Source: Alviniconcha marisindica (lineage: Eukaryota > Mollusca > Gastropoda > Provannidae). Taken from it: a stretch of 64,000 bases of DNA. This document shows, one piece after another, positions 1-12,815 of this stretch. Position numbers and translations under genes: made by a program. Within the stretch, counting starts at the first letter, position 1, and each line of letters opens with the position of its first letter. The notes under the pieces are model-generated. The model was given only the letters and a program-made list of their open reading frames with translations. It was not told the origin of the DNA and searched no databases. The DNA lies in the NCBI GenBank assembly GCA_018857735.1, contig JABMCL010001879.1, positions 475,001 through 539,000 of the forward strand, given 5' to 3'.

Positions 1-1060
1 GCCCGTCTTTGCATCTTGGCCGTAAAACGTTTCTACTAGGTGCGCGTTTGGCGGAGGTTCTGGTACCAACTTGCTACTCACACAGCCCATAGCGGCTCGA
101 AACTCTCCCTCGTTTTCCTGTTCATCCCCTCGCCACGACAAGAAGGGACGAAAACAAAGTGGTGAGGTGAAGAAAACAGAAAAGTAAAGGTGTTGCTCAC
201 TACTTCACTTGCATAGCTCCATTCTGGATCCGCCACAGACTTACTGCAGATCAATAGTAAGTCGGTTCTGCTTTGCGCGGCAGGATATAGTGCGCGGTAC
301 CGACTACGTTATCTAACCAACCTGTTGAGAGATTATGGTATGCCTCAAACCGGTTGAAATCTCAAGTGACAGAAATATGTTCATTGGTATATTTTGCTTT
401 TCATTTACCAATAAATATTCGGTGAGGTCGCGCAACAATCTCTTACTATCTGACAAGCAGTCCTTTGTGGCACGGTCACTTCAGTCACGTGATGAATATG
501 ACGTCACATGTTGTTATAACAACTAAATCTGCTGTGGAGTTCGCATTGTCAACAGGAAAGGATTGGCGCTGACTTAGAAACTGTCAGATGATAAATGAGA
601 TCGTCTGCGACCCCGAGGCCGACACGAGATATCGCCAATGCAATCACACTCGACACAGGACGATAGCGCATGTCGTGTTGAACAATGCGGTGTCCGAGGC
701 CTGGCCGAGAACCAGTAGGCCTAGGCCACCTGCCCGGATAGCGCAACTGTTCACCGATAGGTACAGGCCCACGTTATTTTCCGTTCAGGGCATCGCGGCG
801 AAGAAAGTAAACAAGAGGGGGGGGGGGGGGGGGGGGGAACAACAACAACAAAAAACTAGGGCATACAGCAAATCAAAGCGATCCTGCGCCGCGAACATGG
901 AGTTTGTTTTTGCGTTTGTTCTTTTTCGGGGGATGCACGATTTAATCATTCATTTAATTTGCCTGTCAGGTTGGACAGTGGTGTACTGAGACTTTGTACA
1001 ATCGGGAAAATTATTGCTTTTCCCAGGGCAAAGACTGACACAATCTGTAGTGCTACTAGC
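1..1060. other. CpG-rich stretch without a recognisable gene
   Basis: The first 900 bases are visibly richer in CG dinucleotides than the rest of the left flank, especially around 590-800. They contain a 21-base G run at 817-837 followed by CAA repeats. The open frames here (for example 588-989 plus) run through the poly-G/CAA tract and show no family resemblance. The segment could be the promoter or first exon of a gene to the left of the window, but no splice-bounded coding exon could be supported. Confidence 0.3.
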
Positions 1061-1065
1061 TAAGC

Positions 1066-1715
1066 ATGTGCACATGCACACCCTTGCTGTCTAAGCCACA
1101 GCCCTACCCACACATGCACCTTACTCCCCCACCTGTTACCTACCATACCCACCCTTGCTGTGTTACCCACCGCACCCACCTTGGTTGTTTTACCTACATG
1201 CAACCCCACCCACCCAAACTCCTTACTCATCCACTCCTTTACCTGTTGCCTACCACACCCACCCTTGCTCTTTACTTACAGTCCTACCCACCCTAACTTC
1301 TTACTTGCCCACACCTTTACCTGACATCCACCAGTACTGTTTTACCTTCAGCCATACCCACCCACTGCTTTACCTGTGTCCTACCACACCCAACTTTTAC
1401 CACATCTACCTGTGTTTTACCTAGTCCTGCCCACCCCAACTCTTTTCCCACCATTCCCTTTAATACTGATACCCCTACCACACCCACCATTGCTGTTTTA
1501 CCTACAGCTCTATCCACCCCAACTCCTCACCCACTCCCTTACCTGTTGCCTACCACACCCACCCTGGCTCTTTCAACTACAACCCTACCCACCACAACTC
1601 CTTTCCCACCCACTCCCTTACCTCATACCCCTACCACCTCTACCCTTGCTGTTTTAGCTACCCATATCCCACCCAACCACTACAGCATACATTGTCTACT
1701 TGCTACTCCTGCATT
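1066..1715. repeat. Polypyrimidine minisatellite (CCTACCCACCC-type units)
   Basis: About 640 bases are built from irregular units containing CCTACCCACC, CTTGCTGTTTTACCTAC and AACTCCTTACCCAC. The plus strand is almost purine-free apart from scattered A and G. The apparent open frames on both strands here (for example 1066-1296 and 1376-1657) only translate the repeat and are rich in Pro, Thr, Leu and Tyr, so no gene is called. It is followed at 1785-1850 by (TG)n tracts. Confidence 0.8.
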
Positions 1716-2265
1716 AGGGTATCCTTGATGCAACTGTCCCCTCTGCTGATAAACCAGAGCTATTGCCCTGGTATACAACTCTGTGTATGTGTGTGTGTGC
1801 ACTGAATCTTGAACAACTCTGTGTGTGTGTATGTGTGTGTGTGTGTGTGTGCACTGAATCTTGAAAATGTACATTTAGAAGGGCTAAGTGCTCGGGTTAG
1901 GTTAAGTACACATTTTTATTAGACATTTCTCTTTTAAATTTGGAAGTCGGAATACACCTTTACAGGCATCATTTACAGCCAGGAATTAGGCCAGTTTGTT
2001 TAATCTTTTTCTTATTTTAAATTATCAGTGTTCTTCAAACATGAAGTGGTGTGTGTGTGTGTGACAAGCAGTGAATCAAAATTTTACTTGCTATTCAGTT
2101 GATTTTGTTTGATCTTGATCTCTTTGGGAAGGTCAGGATGTTAATTACATTTATAATGGATTGTGGTCAGGTTTGGGTGAAGTGTGGCTGCACTTTTGGA
2201 GTTGGAACATTGTTTGCTGCTGAAGACTTCTGTTTCAATTTTTGTTCTCATGTAGTATGTCACCA

Positions 2266-2640
2266 GATCTTTATAATAATAATAACGGACAGCTCTTACA
2301 TAGTGTATAATAATAATGGACAGCTCTTACATGGTGTAATCGTTTTACAAAACAAACTTCAATGCACCAGTACACGCCATTCACGTACGTAACATAAATA
2401 CACATAGACATACACATGATCTATGGCCACATGAATGGTCTACCTAGGTTTGTGAAAAGGCCTGTCTGAAGAGGGAAGGACAGAGTGGGGAGATTTCAGG
2501 AACAGGTGCTCAAATTACGTTTCAGAATTTTCAGAAGCTTCTTGCCCATGGATTGGAGGGTGTGTGATGTTTGATACATGCAGAGCAAAGCTGAGGGGTA
2601 AGAGGGGAGTGTGCTGTTGAAATGACAGTTTGCAAAATTT
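2266..2640 (+). repeat. Dispersed retroposon-like repeat, copy 1
   Basis: This segment starts with ATAATAATAACGGACAGCTC, duplicated once, then has short recognisable blocks: AATGGTCTACCTAGGTTTGTG, AAAAGGCCTGTCTGAA, TGATGTTTGATACATGCAGAG and GTGTGCTGTTGAAATGAC. The same blocks recur in the same order and orientation at 32975-33425 in DNAJA2 intron 2. The two copies are diverged, with indels, so this is an old dispersed family of roughly 400 bp. I cannot assign it to a named family from sequence alone. Confidence 0.6.
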
Positions 2641-3984
2641 GCTATCTTGTACTCACAGCAGAATTTTACAGGCAGCCAATGCAGCTTGTTTGACAGTGGT
2701 GTTATGTGATGTCACTTACATCTCTTTGGAACAAATTGTGCTGTACTGTTCTGAACCCTCTGCAATCAACCTGTCTGTTCTGCAGGCAGATTGGCCAAGA
2801 CTGACTTGCAGAAATCAAAGCAGGTTATCAGGGTGGACACATTTTACAGCAATGCTTTTTGAGAGACATGGTCTGATGAACTTGTGATTGGTAATATTTT
2901 GGTAAAATTAGCTGGCAGATGAATGCAATGGACAAATAAGGACTAAACTTTAAAAAATCATTAAAAAAAGTTTTTGGCCAGATCTGAACCAATTTCCTTG
3001 AAGGCTCCCCAATAAAATCTTTGAGAACTTGTTTTTCAAGGATTTCCAAGCACATTCGAGAACTGTGCAAATTCTGTGGATACCTCAGACCCTCAAAAAC
3101 AGACAGACAACTGTTCATTTTTTATCGGTACATGAAAGGGAGAGAACATGGGAGCAGCATGTCCATGATGTAACCAACTGCAGCAGTGACGAAAGGAGGG
3201 CCAACTAGTTGCTGCCACTTGAAGTGTGACGCTGAATCCTGATGCCTAACTGCCCTTGTCCCATTTACCCCAGAAGTTTACCTATGCAAGGTATAGGTTT
3301 ACTATTCAGCAAATTCTAGGAAGAGCAGTTGCACCTTTCCATGCGTAGCTGTTTAAAACATCTCAAATTTCTGCCGACAGGGCAACGGGCAATGAAATTG
3401 TGTCCCCATGTGGGTGTGCATGTGTGCAAGACAACACAACTTAGCAAAAAAGCAAGAACAAACACATATTCACCAACTCCGGAATCAATTTACAACAGCT
3501 CCATATTAAATCAAATAGAAACTGGGAGTCTCTGTCACCTGGTTTGGTTCACCTGCCTATCCAACCTATGGAAATGGCACTCATCTGCCGGCCAATTGGA
3601 ACCATGCTTAACGAACCTGCTACCTACCCAAGACAAACCACTGATTGAGATCAAAGACTCCATTCACTCCACCAGAGAAATCCTGAGAGTTTTGTAGTAT
3701 GGGTGCTGGGGGGAAGGGGGAAGCATCATGGGCTCTGTCAAAACTTTCCAATATTGCCTGCTGTGGACACACCCTACATCCTAATTACCACATGCCAGTG
3801 AGTGTAATAAATGTAATTTCATATGCAACTGATGCACAGGTCATCTTTTTTGTTTTTTAAGTTACAAGGCTTTTTTTAAGTTTTTATGCGTATATAAGGA
3901 ACCATTTTCTGATATCTACCACTTGTCAGTATACAGTGCACAATACCTGTGCTAAACTACAACAAAATCTAAAAACAGACAGTA
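2641..3984. other. Intergenic, no gene seen
   Basis: This is unremarkable AT-rich sequence between the dispersed repeat and the POLR2C 3' end. Open frames are short and show neither coding character nor splice-bounded conservation. No RNA gene or clear repeat was recognised. Confidence 0.5.
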
Positions 3985-4472
3985 CCAGTTTTGAAAAGAA
4001 TCTTTATTGGAATCTTTTCCGCTTCAACTGGCTTCCTGGTCCTTGTACACGTACCCAGGCTGACATTCAACATCAGTTCAACTCAGAAGAATTTGTCACT
4101 GCAACCTCCTCTTTGTGTTACAGTCAGTCAACATCAGTTCATCTCAGATGAATTTGTCACTGCAAACTCCTCTTTGTGTTACAATCAGTCAGCGTCAGTT
4201 CATCTCAGATGAATTTGTCACTGCAAACTCCTCTTTGTGTTACAATCAGTCAACGTCAGTTCATCTCAGATGAATGTGTCACTGCAAGCCCTTCTTTGTG
4301 TTACAATCAATCAACATCAGTTCATCTCTGATGCATCTGTGACTGCAGTCTTCTTACAACACACAGACAATTTCACATGCTAACTCTCCAAAACGTCACT
4401 GGGATCTCGCACCAGACTGTGAGACTGTCCCTGGAATTGAACACTTCAAAATCTGTATGATGTGCTGTATCA
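3985..4472 (-). other. POLR2C: POLR2C 3' untranslated region with AATAAA signal
   Basis: On the minus strand the sequence after the POLR2C stop codon runs to a canonical AATAAA at 4008-4003, so the transcript probably ends near 3985. This 3' UTR contains the 61-bp tandem repeat at 4063-4345. The exact cleavage site is inferred. Confidence 0.55.
4063..4345. repeat. 61-bp minisatellite in the POLR2C 3' UTR
   Basis: Four to five units of about 61 bases each contain CAGTCAACATCAGTTCATCT, then CAGATGAATTTGTCACTGCA and CTCCTCTTTGTGTTACAAT. Most units carry the perfect inverted repeat TTCATCT-C-AGATGAA, so the transcript would hold a string of small identical hairpins. The middle units are nearly identical and the edge units are diverged. 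Confidence 0.85.
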
Positions 4473-7400
4473 CTAGATGGTGAGATGGTCATTTTGAATC
4501 TCAATGCTGAGTTGGGTCTGCAGATCGCTGAGCTTCTTCTTGAGATTGCTGAGTGCTGAGAAGATGATGTTTTCAGGCTTCAGGGAGCCACAGGACTCCA
4601 CGTTGTAGAAAAACTTGTTGGGTTTGCCTAACGAGTCGTATGGTGCCTCATCTGGAATGGGACAAAAAACAAAGGTTGTCATGCAATCAAGAATTTATAA
4701 AGCAAAAATGCGAAAGATGGTATATAGCACTGGCGTGGAGGGGGCGGGGGAGAGGGTGAAGAGGTGGGGTCTGCAAATACCCAAGTGGAGTGCAGAAAAA
4801 ATAGCCTTGTGGGGGTCAGAGGACTTTGATTCCTGAAGTTACAGAGGTTTTAATCAACCGGGTGGAGTGGTGTGAAATACTACAATCAGAATGCACCCAT
4901 GTTACATTTTACTGCACTCTGTTAACAACAAAGAAAAATATGGGGCTGTTTGTTGTTGTTGTGTTTTTCGCAGGTGCTTTTTGTGTGTGTGTTGTTGTTG
5001 TTTTGGGGGGGAGGGGGTCACCCTGATACAACGTAAGGTTGGGGTAAAAGTGGGGGAGGTTGGGGGGGGGGGCGCGGGAGGTTGAACAGGGAAGAACCTG
5101 ACATACCCTGATACAAGTAATATACAGCTTCACTGCAGACTAGCATGACAAGTCTGGACTTGGAAATGCTGTACTGACATTCAGGTATGCAAAGACTGCA
5201 GGCATATTTAAAACGCAAGTGTCGGGAAGCATGAACGGTGTATGTGGAAAGGGGTGTCATCAGCAGTTTCACATGGAACAGTGACAGGCACAGTGTCTGG
5301 CCAAGCATAAAGTGCCCCCATGGGCCCGGCCTGACAGCTGGGATGTTACTGCATTATAATCCAAACTAACATGCTCCCATCTCTTTCTCTCCTCTTGGGG
5401 GCGGGGATAGCTCAGTGGTTAGAGCGCCAGACTCGTGATCAAAAGGTCACAGGTTCGAATCCCTGCTGGAGCGGCAGGAGAATTTTCTTATCCAGGGTCA
5501 ACTTTCTGTGCTGACTCTTATTTCGGTAAACGTTCCACCCCCGTGTTACCGTAGTAGCATGTAAAAGACCCCGGTCATTCTGCCAAAAGCGCAGGTGGCA
5601 GGTTACAGCTAAACACGCATACACCTTACGCATGTGGCTTGTGTGCATGGTGCATGGTTGTTATGGTGTACACAGAACGCGCCAAGATGGCAGCAGTTTC
5701 TTGTGGCACCAGCCATGCCAGCGCTGTAAGTACACCACTTCAGTGGATATTAAAAAAACGTGCTATAAAAAGCTATTCACTCATGTAGAATCACATGCGA
5801 GCGCAGTGAGTCTGCTCAAGAGCAGAGAATAGCGCTATATAAAAGCGATCAATAATAATAATAATAATGATGCAATTTGTAAACATTCTTCTTTTTCTCT
5901 CTCCCAGTGACGTCATGGAAGGGTAGCTGATGGATCAGTGGGCCAGAGCTCTAGTATAAGGTCAGAGCTTTGTACTGCAACTCTGTACGTGAACCTGTTA
6001 TACTGTTAGATTATTCACATTTCAGGCTACTTACACTGATCCCCATCTGGATCCAGCTCTGAATATTCACTTTTGGGCCTGCAACACACCAAGGAAACCA
6101 CATAAAACACACCCATAAAAAGAATAAAACAAACTCAAAGGAAGCAACCAAGCAAGGGTCTTGTGTACAACCATAAGAGAATAGCTACAAATAAGAAACA
6201 GACGTCGGACCCTGAGGTCCAGAAAGACTCAAATACTAATACTGAAGGTGAGGGAGATGGGCTGCAGAAAGAGAGAACAGGAGAGGGGAAGATAGGACAG
6301 ACACAGACAGTCAGTCTAATCCCTCTCTCTTCCCACCTCCTTTCCTCTCTCTTTTTCACTGAAAGAGAGAGACACACACACACATACACGACCTATTGGC
6401 ACCGAGCTTTGTGTGCAAAAGGATCACTTTATGTAGGTAGGACCAGCCTCTCTTTAGCGCGGGGTAACATGGCCGTTGCAAGGCAAATATTGCTCATTTT
6501 CAACTTGTCGTATCTGCTTTGTTTTGTGCAGTTTGTCAATAAAAACTACTGTCAGGCAAAAAACGATCTTTTTACGACCTGTTGATGCCATTCTTTTGTG
6601 CGTGAATGATGTATTGTGAGTTTGGAAGAAGTTTTAATGAACACACCAAGCGGTCGGAAACCGAGCGTGGTGCTGACGTCAAAAGTCAGATGAGCGAGGT
6701 CGGAAAATGGTTGCGTTCGGAAAACCGCTGGGAACTTTTACAAGAAAAACGTACACATATGAAGTTAATATTTTTAGAAAGAGGAATTCCCATAGATTTA
6801 TCTGTTATAAAATTTCGTTAAAATTCTTCATTTTCGACTGCAGCAAAAATTGAGTTGAAAAATATGTTCATTTTTACCATAAATTTACACCAAGAAAGTT
6901 TGAATGCACCATATTCAATTTGGTATCACTGGAAAGAAGAATTTTGCTCTTTAAAACGGTGTATCGTTTGATCCAGAAGCGAGTTCTTGTAAGAGTTCCC
7001 ATGCAACGGAAAGTGGAAACCCCGTAGATTTTGTCGTCTGCTCGAGTTGCGCGATCGCTAAAATCTGCGACTACGCGAGCGGCGCAAAAGATGCTCACCC
7101 TGGAGGAACTGGAAAGAAACCGTGGTAAGTTTTTTTTATTTTAGCGATAACTAAGTGAGTTTCCAACACAACCATAACTGTATTTTTGCGCTGTTTACAT
7201 CTCTTTGAATGCAATTGAAGCAAATTCGTTGTGGTCTGGTCGTAGTTTGAACAACATTACAGAGTTATCTCCTCATTATTTCCTCCGAAATGCAAACTGC
7301 TGTAAAAGTAGTAATTTCTTTCCCCGTAAATCCGAACTGACAAAAAACTGATGTATGGTGTATGTTCTCAACAGTGAATTTTTTTAAAGGAAATTTAGCA

Positions 7401-10400
7401 AGTGAATGATTTTTTTTAAATATATAGTTTTTCTTGTCAGGGACAATAACTCTGATTTAGCTAGCAGACGATGCAGTCACGAACCAATATGTTTTTTACA
7501 GTAGATCTGCTCATCTAGACAAAACAAAATAAAAGCAAGCCACCAGCCAAAATTAATGGTATATTGAGAGTTTGGGAGTTTGGAATTGTATTTGCTTCTG
7601 AAGAATTAATTTCTTCTTTTTTCCCCATCTTCTTTCTCTTCCACCTTTTGTGCACATAGAAGACCTGGCACACTGGCTCAAAATTACATGATTCTTTCAA
7701 CCTTTGTATATAATAATAATAATAATTACAAGGGGGGATTTTAAAAAAGAGAAGTAATAATGATAAGTCTTTTTGTTTTTTTGTTTGTTTAACATTTTAC
7801 AAGCATGATTGACAAGACAGACTATGGTAACAAGACAGAAGTAACTAAATCAATAAGAAAGACTGAACAGGAAACAAAATGAAAGAAATAATCACACACA
7901 CACACACTTCAAGAGCCACATCAAATGTGGAGGTGGGAGGGGGTGGGGGAAATAAAATAACTCACAGAGCAACATTAAATACAGTTTTGAGCATGTCAAT
8001 TTTTAAATGTCATTGAAGTGGGACTCCAATTTTTGTTAGTTTCCTTAATAATCCAGGTCTTTTATCTAAGGTAGGGAAGTTTTTTGTTTTTAAATATTGT
8101 CAAACAATGGCTAGAGCAACTCCAGTAGGGGTTTTACTTCTGGGACTGTTTCAGTAGCTAAGACTGGTAGCAGTAGTCAAATACCTGAAAATTAGTTCTT
8201 GTCTGCTTCCTTTTGTTTGTACCTTTCTGATTGATTTATTTCTCAGGTTATTACTGCATGATTCACACAAAGTCAAGTAAGTGTTATTTACAACTTCAGA
8301 ATTTGATGATTTAATTGGTGAGTATTAAGTGTATTTAACTGGTGAGTATTAAGTGTAGTGTGCTGTTTATGTTGAAATTAATATTTGTTACCTGTTTGTT
8401 TATATATTTCTTTGTTAATGATTTCAGAGGATGATCAGTTTCATCATCTTGAGGAGAGAACTGGTCCTAGAAAGCAAGGCAGGCCCCAACATCTACCACG
8501 AGGCCACATTTGGACTGCAGTTTTTAACTTCATTTCCTCATTCAAACAAGTCTGCATATATCTAAAATTTGCCTAAATTTACTTATGCTGTGCATTTTCC
8601 TTCTCTGATTAATGCTGAATCTGCAGATACCAGAACCATGGCTGTATCTCTTTCCATTCCAGAGTTTGATTTTCTTTAATGCTATTACCATCAAAGATTT
8701 CGCGGGATATTTGCACCCTTTTATCTCATGGAAACTTGCCTCTGTAGGTAAAATTTAGCTTGCATTTCTTTAGACTTGTGAATTTGTATTGTCTAATTTA
8801 TGCTGAATCAGTTGATACCAAAATTATGGTTGTACCTCTTTCCATTCCCATGTTATGTTTGATCTTGTCATGGTACTGTCAAAGATTGGTGATCGGACAA
8901 TGTCAAAATGAGTGATTTTTCCATTTTTGGCACTCTGCATCTCCAATATTTGAGTAAGGATGACTACTGAAAAAATAGTGTTAAGTCTGTGTAGTGCAGA
9001 CACTGTGTAAAACAAGTTGGATGGATGTGTGACCAATAGCATTTATGCTAGAGCCATACAAAAATGGCATTTTGTAAAATGTGCGTGTAAAATGGTGACT
9101 ATTTGAAGGGTGATATCTCAAAAAATATTATAGATAAATTAATGAAATTTGGCTTGTGTACTTGCCTTGTGACCCTCTTTAATATCACATACTGATGGAT
9201 TGCATTGCTTGCATTTCAAAATTTGGCTGGACCTACCTACTTTATGAAAGATGAGTAATGAGCACATACCACTCCACACACACACAGCCTATTATCATTG
9301 TGCTTCATGTGCAACAGTATAATTTATGAAAGACGAGTACTGAGCATGTACCACTCCACATACAAATGCATAACCTATTATCAATGTGCTTTGTGTGCAA
9401 CAGGATCACTTTATGAAAGACAAGTACTGAACATGTACCACTCCACACACAACCTATCATCACTGTGCTTTATGTGCAACAGTATTACTTTATGAAAGAT
9501 GAGTGCTGAGCATGTACCACTCCACACACAAACACACAACCTAGTGCACTGCTTTGTGTGCAACGGGATCACTTTATGAAAGAGGAGTACTGAGCACGTA
9601 CCACTCCTCAGGTTTGGGGAATGTGGTGTGTCGCAGTGCGTTGTCGGGGTCATACTCAAAGGGAACACCAGCTGTAGGGTTCCACTTGGCGTGCTCCTTG
9701 GCAAAACCTTTCCTGGCAAAGGCCCGAACCTTCAGCTCCTGCCCTTTGCGCAGTTTGCAGATGAGAATGTCTGGTGGGCAGAGCAAAAGCTAGTTGTTAA
9801 AAAATCAAGTGATGTGGATGACAAAGCATCAGCCTTTTCAAAGGACTGACCCAACAAAGCTCTGACCTCTTCAAATAACATCCTTTTCTCTAAAGGTACA
9901 TTCTTTGAGACTCTGGCTGAAAGTGACAGACCTTGTTTGCTCTGCTTGTCTAAGTGGGCGGAGCTCTCTGGCTAAAGTGACAGACCTTGTTTGCTTTGTC
10001 TAAGTGGGCAGAGCTACCTGGCTGAAACTTAAAAGTGAGAGGTCAATTCTCTTTTTTTAAAGAGAGTGCACTAAATCCTTTTAGTCCCAACAATGTTTTT
10101 GTGGCTTTGCTATCACAGCTTAGTATGGCAAATGTTAAGCCACACAAAACACAAAAAAACACCAACTGTTGATTCAAAATATATGGCTTGGTTAAAAAAA
10201 ATGGCAACACATCCTGAGATGACCATGTGTGGTTGACAAGATACTAAAACCCATGTACTGTCATACATATATCCCAAATTAAAGAACAGTCTCTGGAAAC
10301 TAATACAATTTGGACTGCATGTGAGGTGAAAAGGTAGGTACAAAAAAAACTGGGACTGAACAATCATGCAAGTTGTTATCTGTTCAATGAATTTCTTGCT

Positions 10401-12762
10401 TGAAGAAGACCACCACCAAATAACCCTCCTAATGAAAACCGATGAACTGTTTGAATACAATTTTAGCTCACAAGTTTGCATGCAGTACCCCTTTACCTGT
10501 CAATTTTATGAAAGTCACTTGCTTCCATCTTCACAATGCACTGTATTGACCCATGTTAATTTGATAAATTCTGCAGCCTTTGCCACTGCCTGTTTAGAGA
10601 TGAAGGGAAACAATTTATACCACAACCAAATCATCCACCTTACCTCCCCTATCAGAATATTTGATAGGGAGATCAACTGAGCCCTGAGCCCATGTCTTAG
10701 AAATCTCTTACAAGTATTAACCAATGAAAATGCAAACATTACATAACCCCTAAACTTTGAACATACCATCACTTTCTTCATATTCACTTGCCTCCTGGTG
10801 TTTTTTAGTTGTCACCTGCAAATCATACAACATACTATCAAACCACTGACACAAATCAGCACAAACCTAAAACCACTTTAAACAGGACACCACAATCATG
10901 CACACTGTCTTTATAAATTAATAAAAACACTTTTACTGAATGACTTCTGAGAAGCTGTAATGGTGCACAATGATCTTCCTCCAGCAATGATCAAGGGCAC
11001 AATAATCTTCCTCCAGCAAAGATCAAGGGCACAATAATCTTCCTCCAGCAAAGATCAAGGGCACAATAATCTTCCTCCAGCAAAGATCAAGGGCAGTTAA
11101 ATGTTACATGCATTACTTCGCACACCATAGTAAAGAAAAGAAATACAACTGTCAGTTTACTGTTTGGATGCTGCTGTGACCAAGGATTCAAGTCAAGGTG
11201 ACTGAAACTAGTATGTTCTGTATTGAGTAAAGCCTTATACTCAGGAACCTCTTATGAAAGACCACCCCTCCTTAAAGGCCACCATGTAAAACCCTACCCT
11301 CATAGTTCAATGTAAGTGAACCACCACCCAGACAACCTCTTTCTGAAAGACCATATTCCGTTGGTTTTTAGGGTACTACTGGCCTGGACTCCCAAGAAGC
11401 TACTACTGACCTGCCCTCTATTTGTCGTCAATGCCACAATTAGTTACATTGGTTACATCAGAACAAGTCCCCCCTCCCCCCCCCCCCCCCCCCCTTCGTG
11501 TACTGATAGAAAACAGGTTCTGGCAGGTCAGTAGTCACTGACTCGAGCCTGGCATCTGGCATCATACTTCACACATAGGTGTATTTATTACCATAATGCA
11601 AAGCTCAAAATTTGTTTATTTGGTGTCCAAGAAATGCCACCAATACACCTTTTACAAAATCATTGCCATGGCTAGACAGGTGAGACAGTACTGGTCATTT
11701 AATTACCAGTGTGTTGAATGGTATTTGTAATACAAGTTAAAAATAATAAAACAGATGTACAGTAATGGACCTGTAAGCTTTATCTGATAACCCAGTCTGG
11801 AAAGGTGAAACAAACACTATCAAGTTGCAAACGGTTTGACTTGGAAGTACTGAAAAGTCCCTTGCTCTATTGCATCCAGGAACTGAACCTTGGCGGAAGT
11901 TGGCCACTGGATTCACAGGCCAGCACATTCACCAAATGGCCCCAAACCCCCTGTTTGTTTTTGGTCAGGGGCAAAACAGGGCAAAGCTTGTGCAAACTTA
12001 AGCTTCAGCATATATTATGCCAGAATTGCCAACTTTTTTCCTGCCTTTTTTTTCTTCTCTAATTTGATTATGGATGTTCAGACCAATAATGATTGGTCAT
12101 TATTTCGATTGACAAGCTCCATCATTGCACATACACCATTGTGATTATATTATGCTATTACTAACAGGAATGACTTTGGGGTTACTCGAGATGAGGTGAG
12201 CACTGGTGACGTTGCACGTCTGGTCATCCGTACACTTTACGTCCAGTGTGAACTCCACTGAACACTCGGGACAGAACTCATCACACTGACAATCCTGAAA
12301 CACACACACATACAGCTATGTAACTTGAATAAAAGTAAATGCATAAAACAAAAAATTATATATAAAAATATATAATTTCTGCATCAAAATCCCAGCTGAC
12401 TGCTCTTTCTTACAGTGACTGATTCCAGCATCATATTTACTCCAACATACCACTGACAATGTGATACTCACAGGCACACAGTCTACTCTATCTGTAATAA
12501 GCTATTACTTATTCAGTGTAAAGAATGCTCATTATAAGCCTACCCTCGAGTACTGCATTTTGTCCACAGTTTCATCACTTGTCAGGGGGATGAGACCGAG
12601 ACGGTGAGAGATAAATTCATCAAACAAGACAGAAGAGTTGGCTTCAATCTGCACCCAGTCAATTGCTGAAAATGAACAAATAAGATGTAAGGTGAATAGG
12701 ATTACGATAAAGGAATAGGGACCCATCAACAAAAATTTAGGATACTTTTTGTTGAGACATTC

Positions 12763-12815
<53 letters not shown>

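Noticed and set aside
1066..1657. Several overlapping Pro/Thr/Leu-rich open frames
   Set aside because: They are translations of the pyrimidine minisatellite, open on several frames at once because the unit lacks stops.
5402..5475. Functional tRNA gene
   Set aside because: Boxes A and B are good, but the sequence continues into a SINE body with an AAT tail and has homologous tails elsewhere, so it is a tRNA-derived retroposon head.
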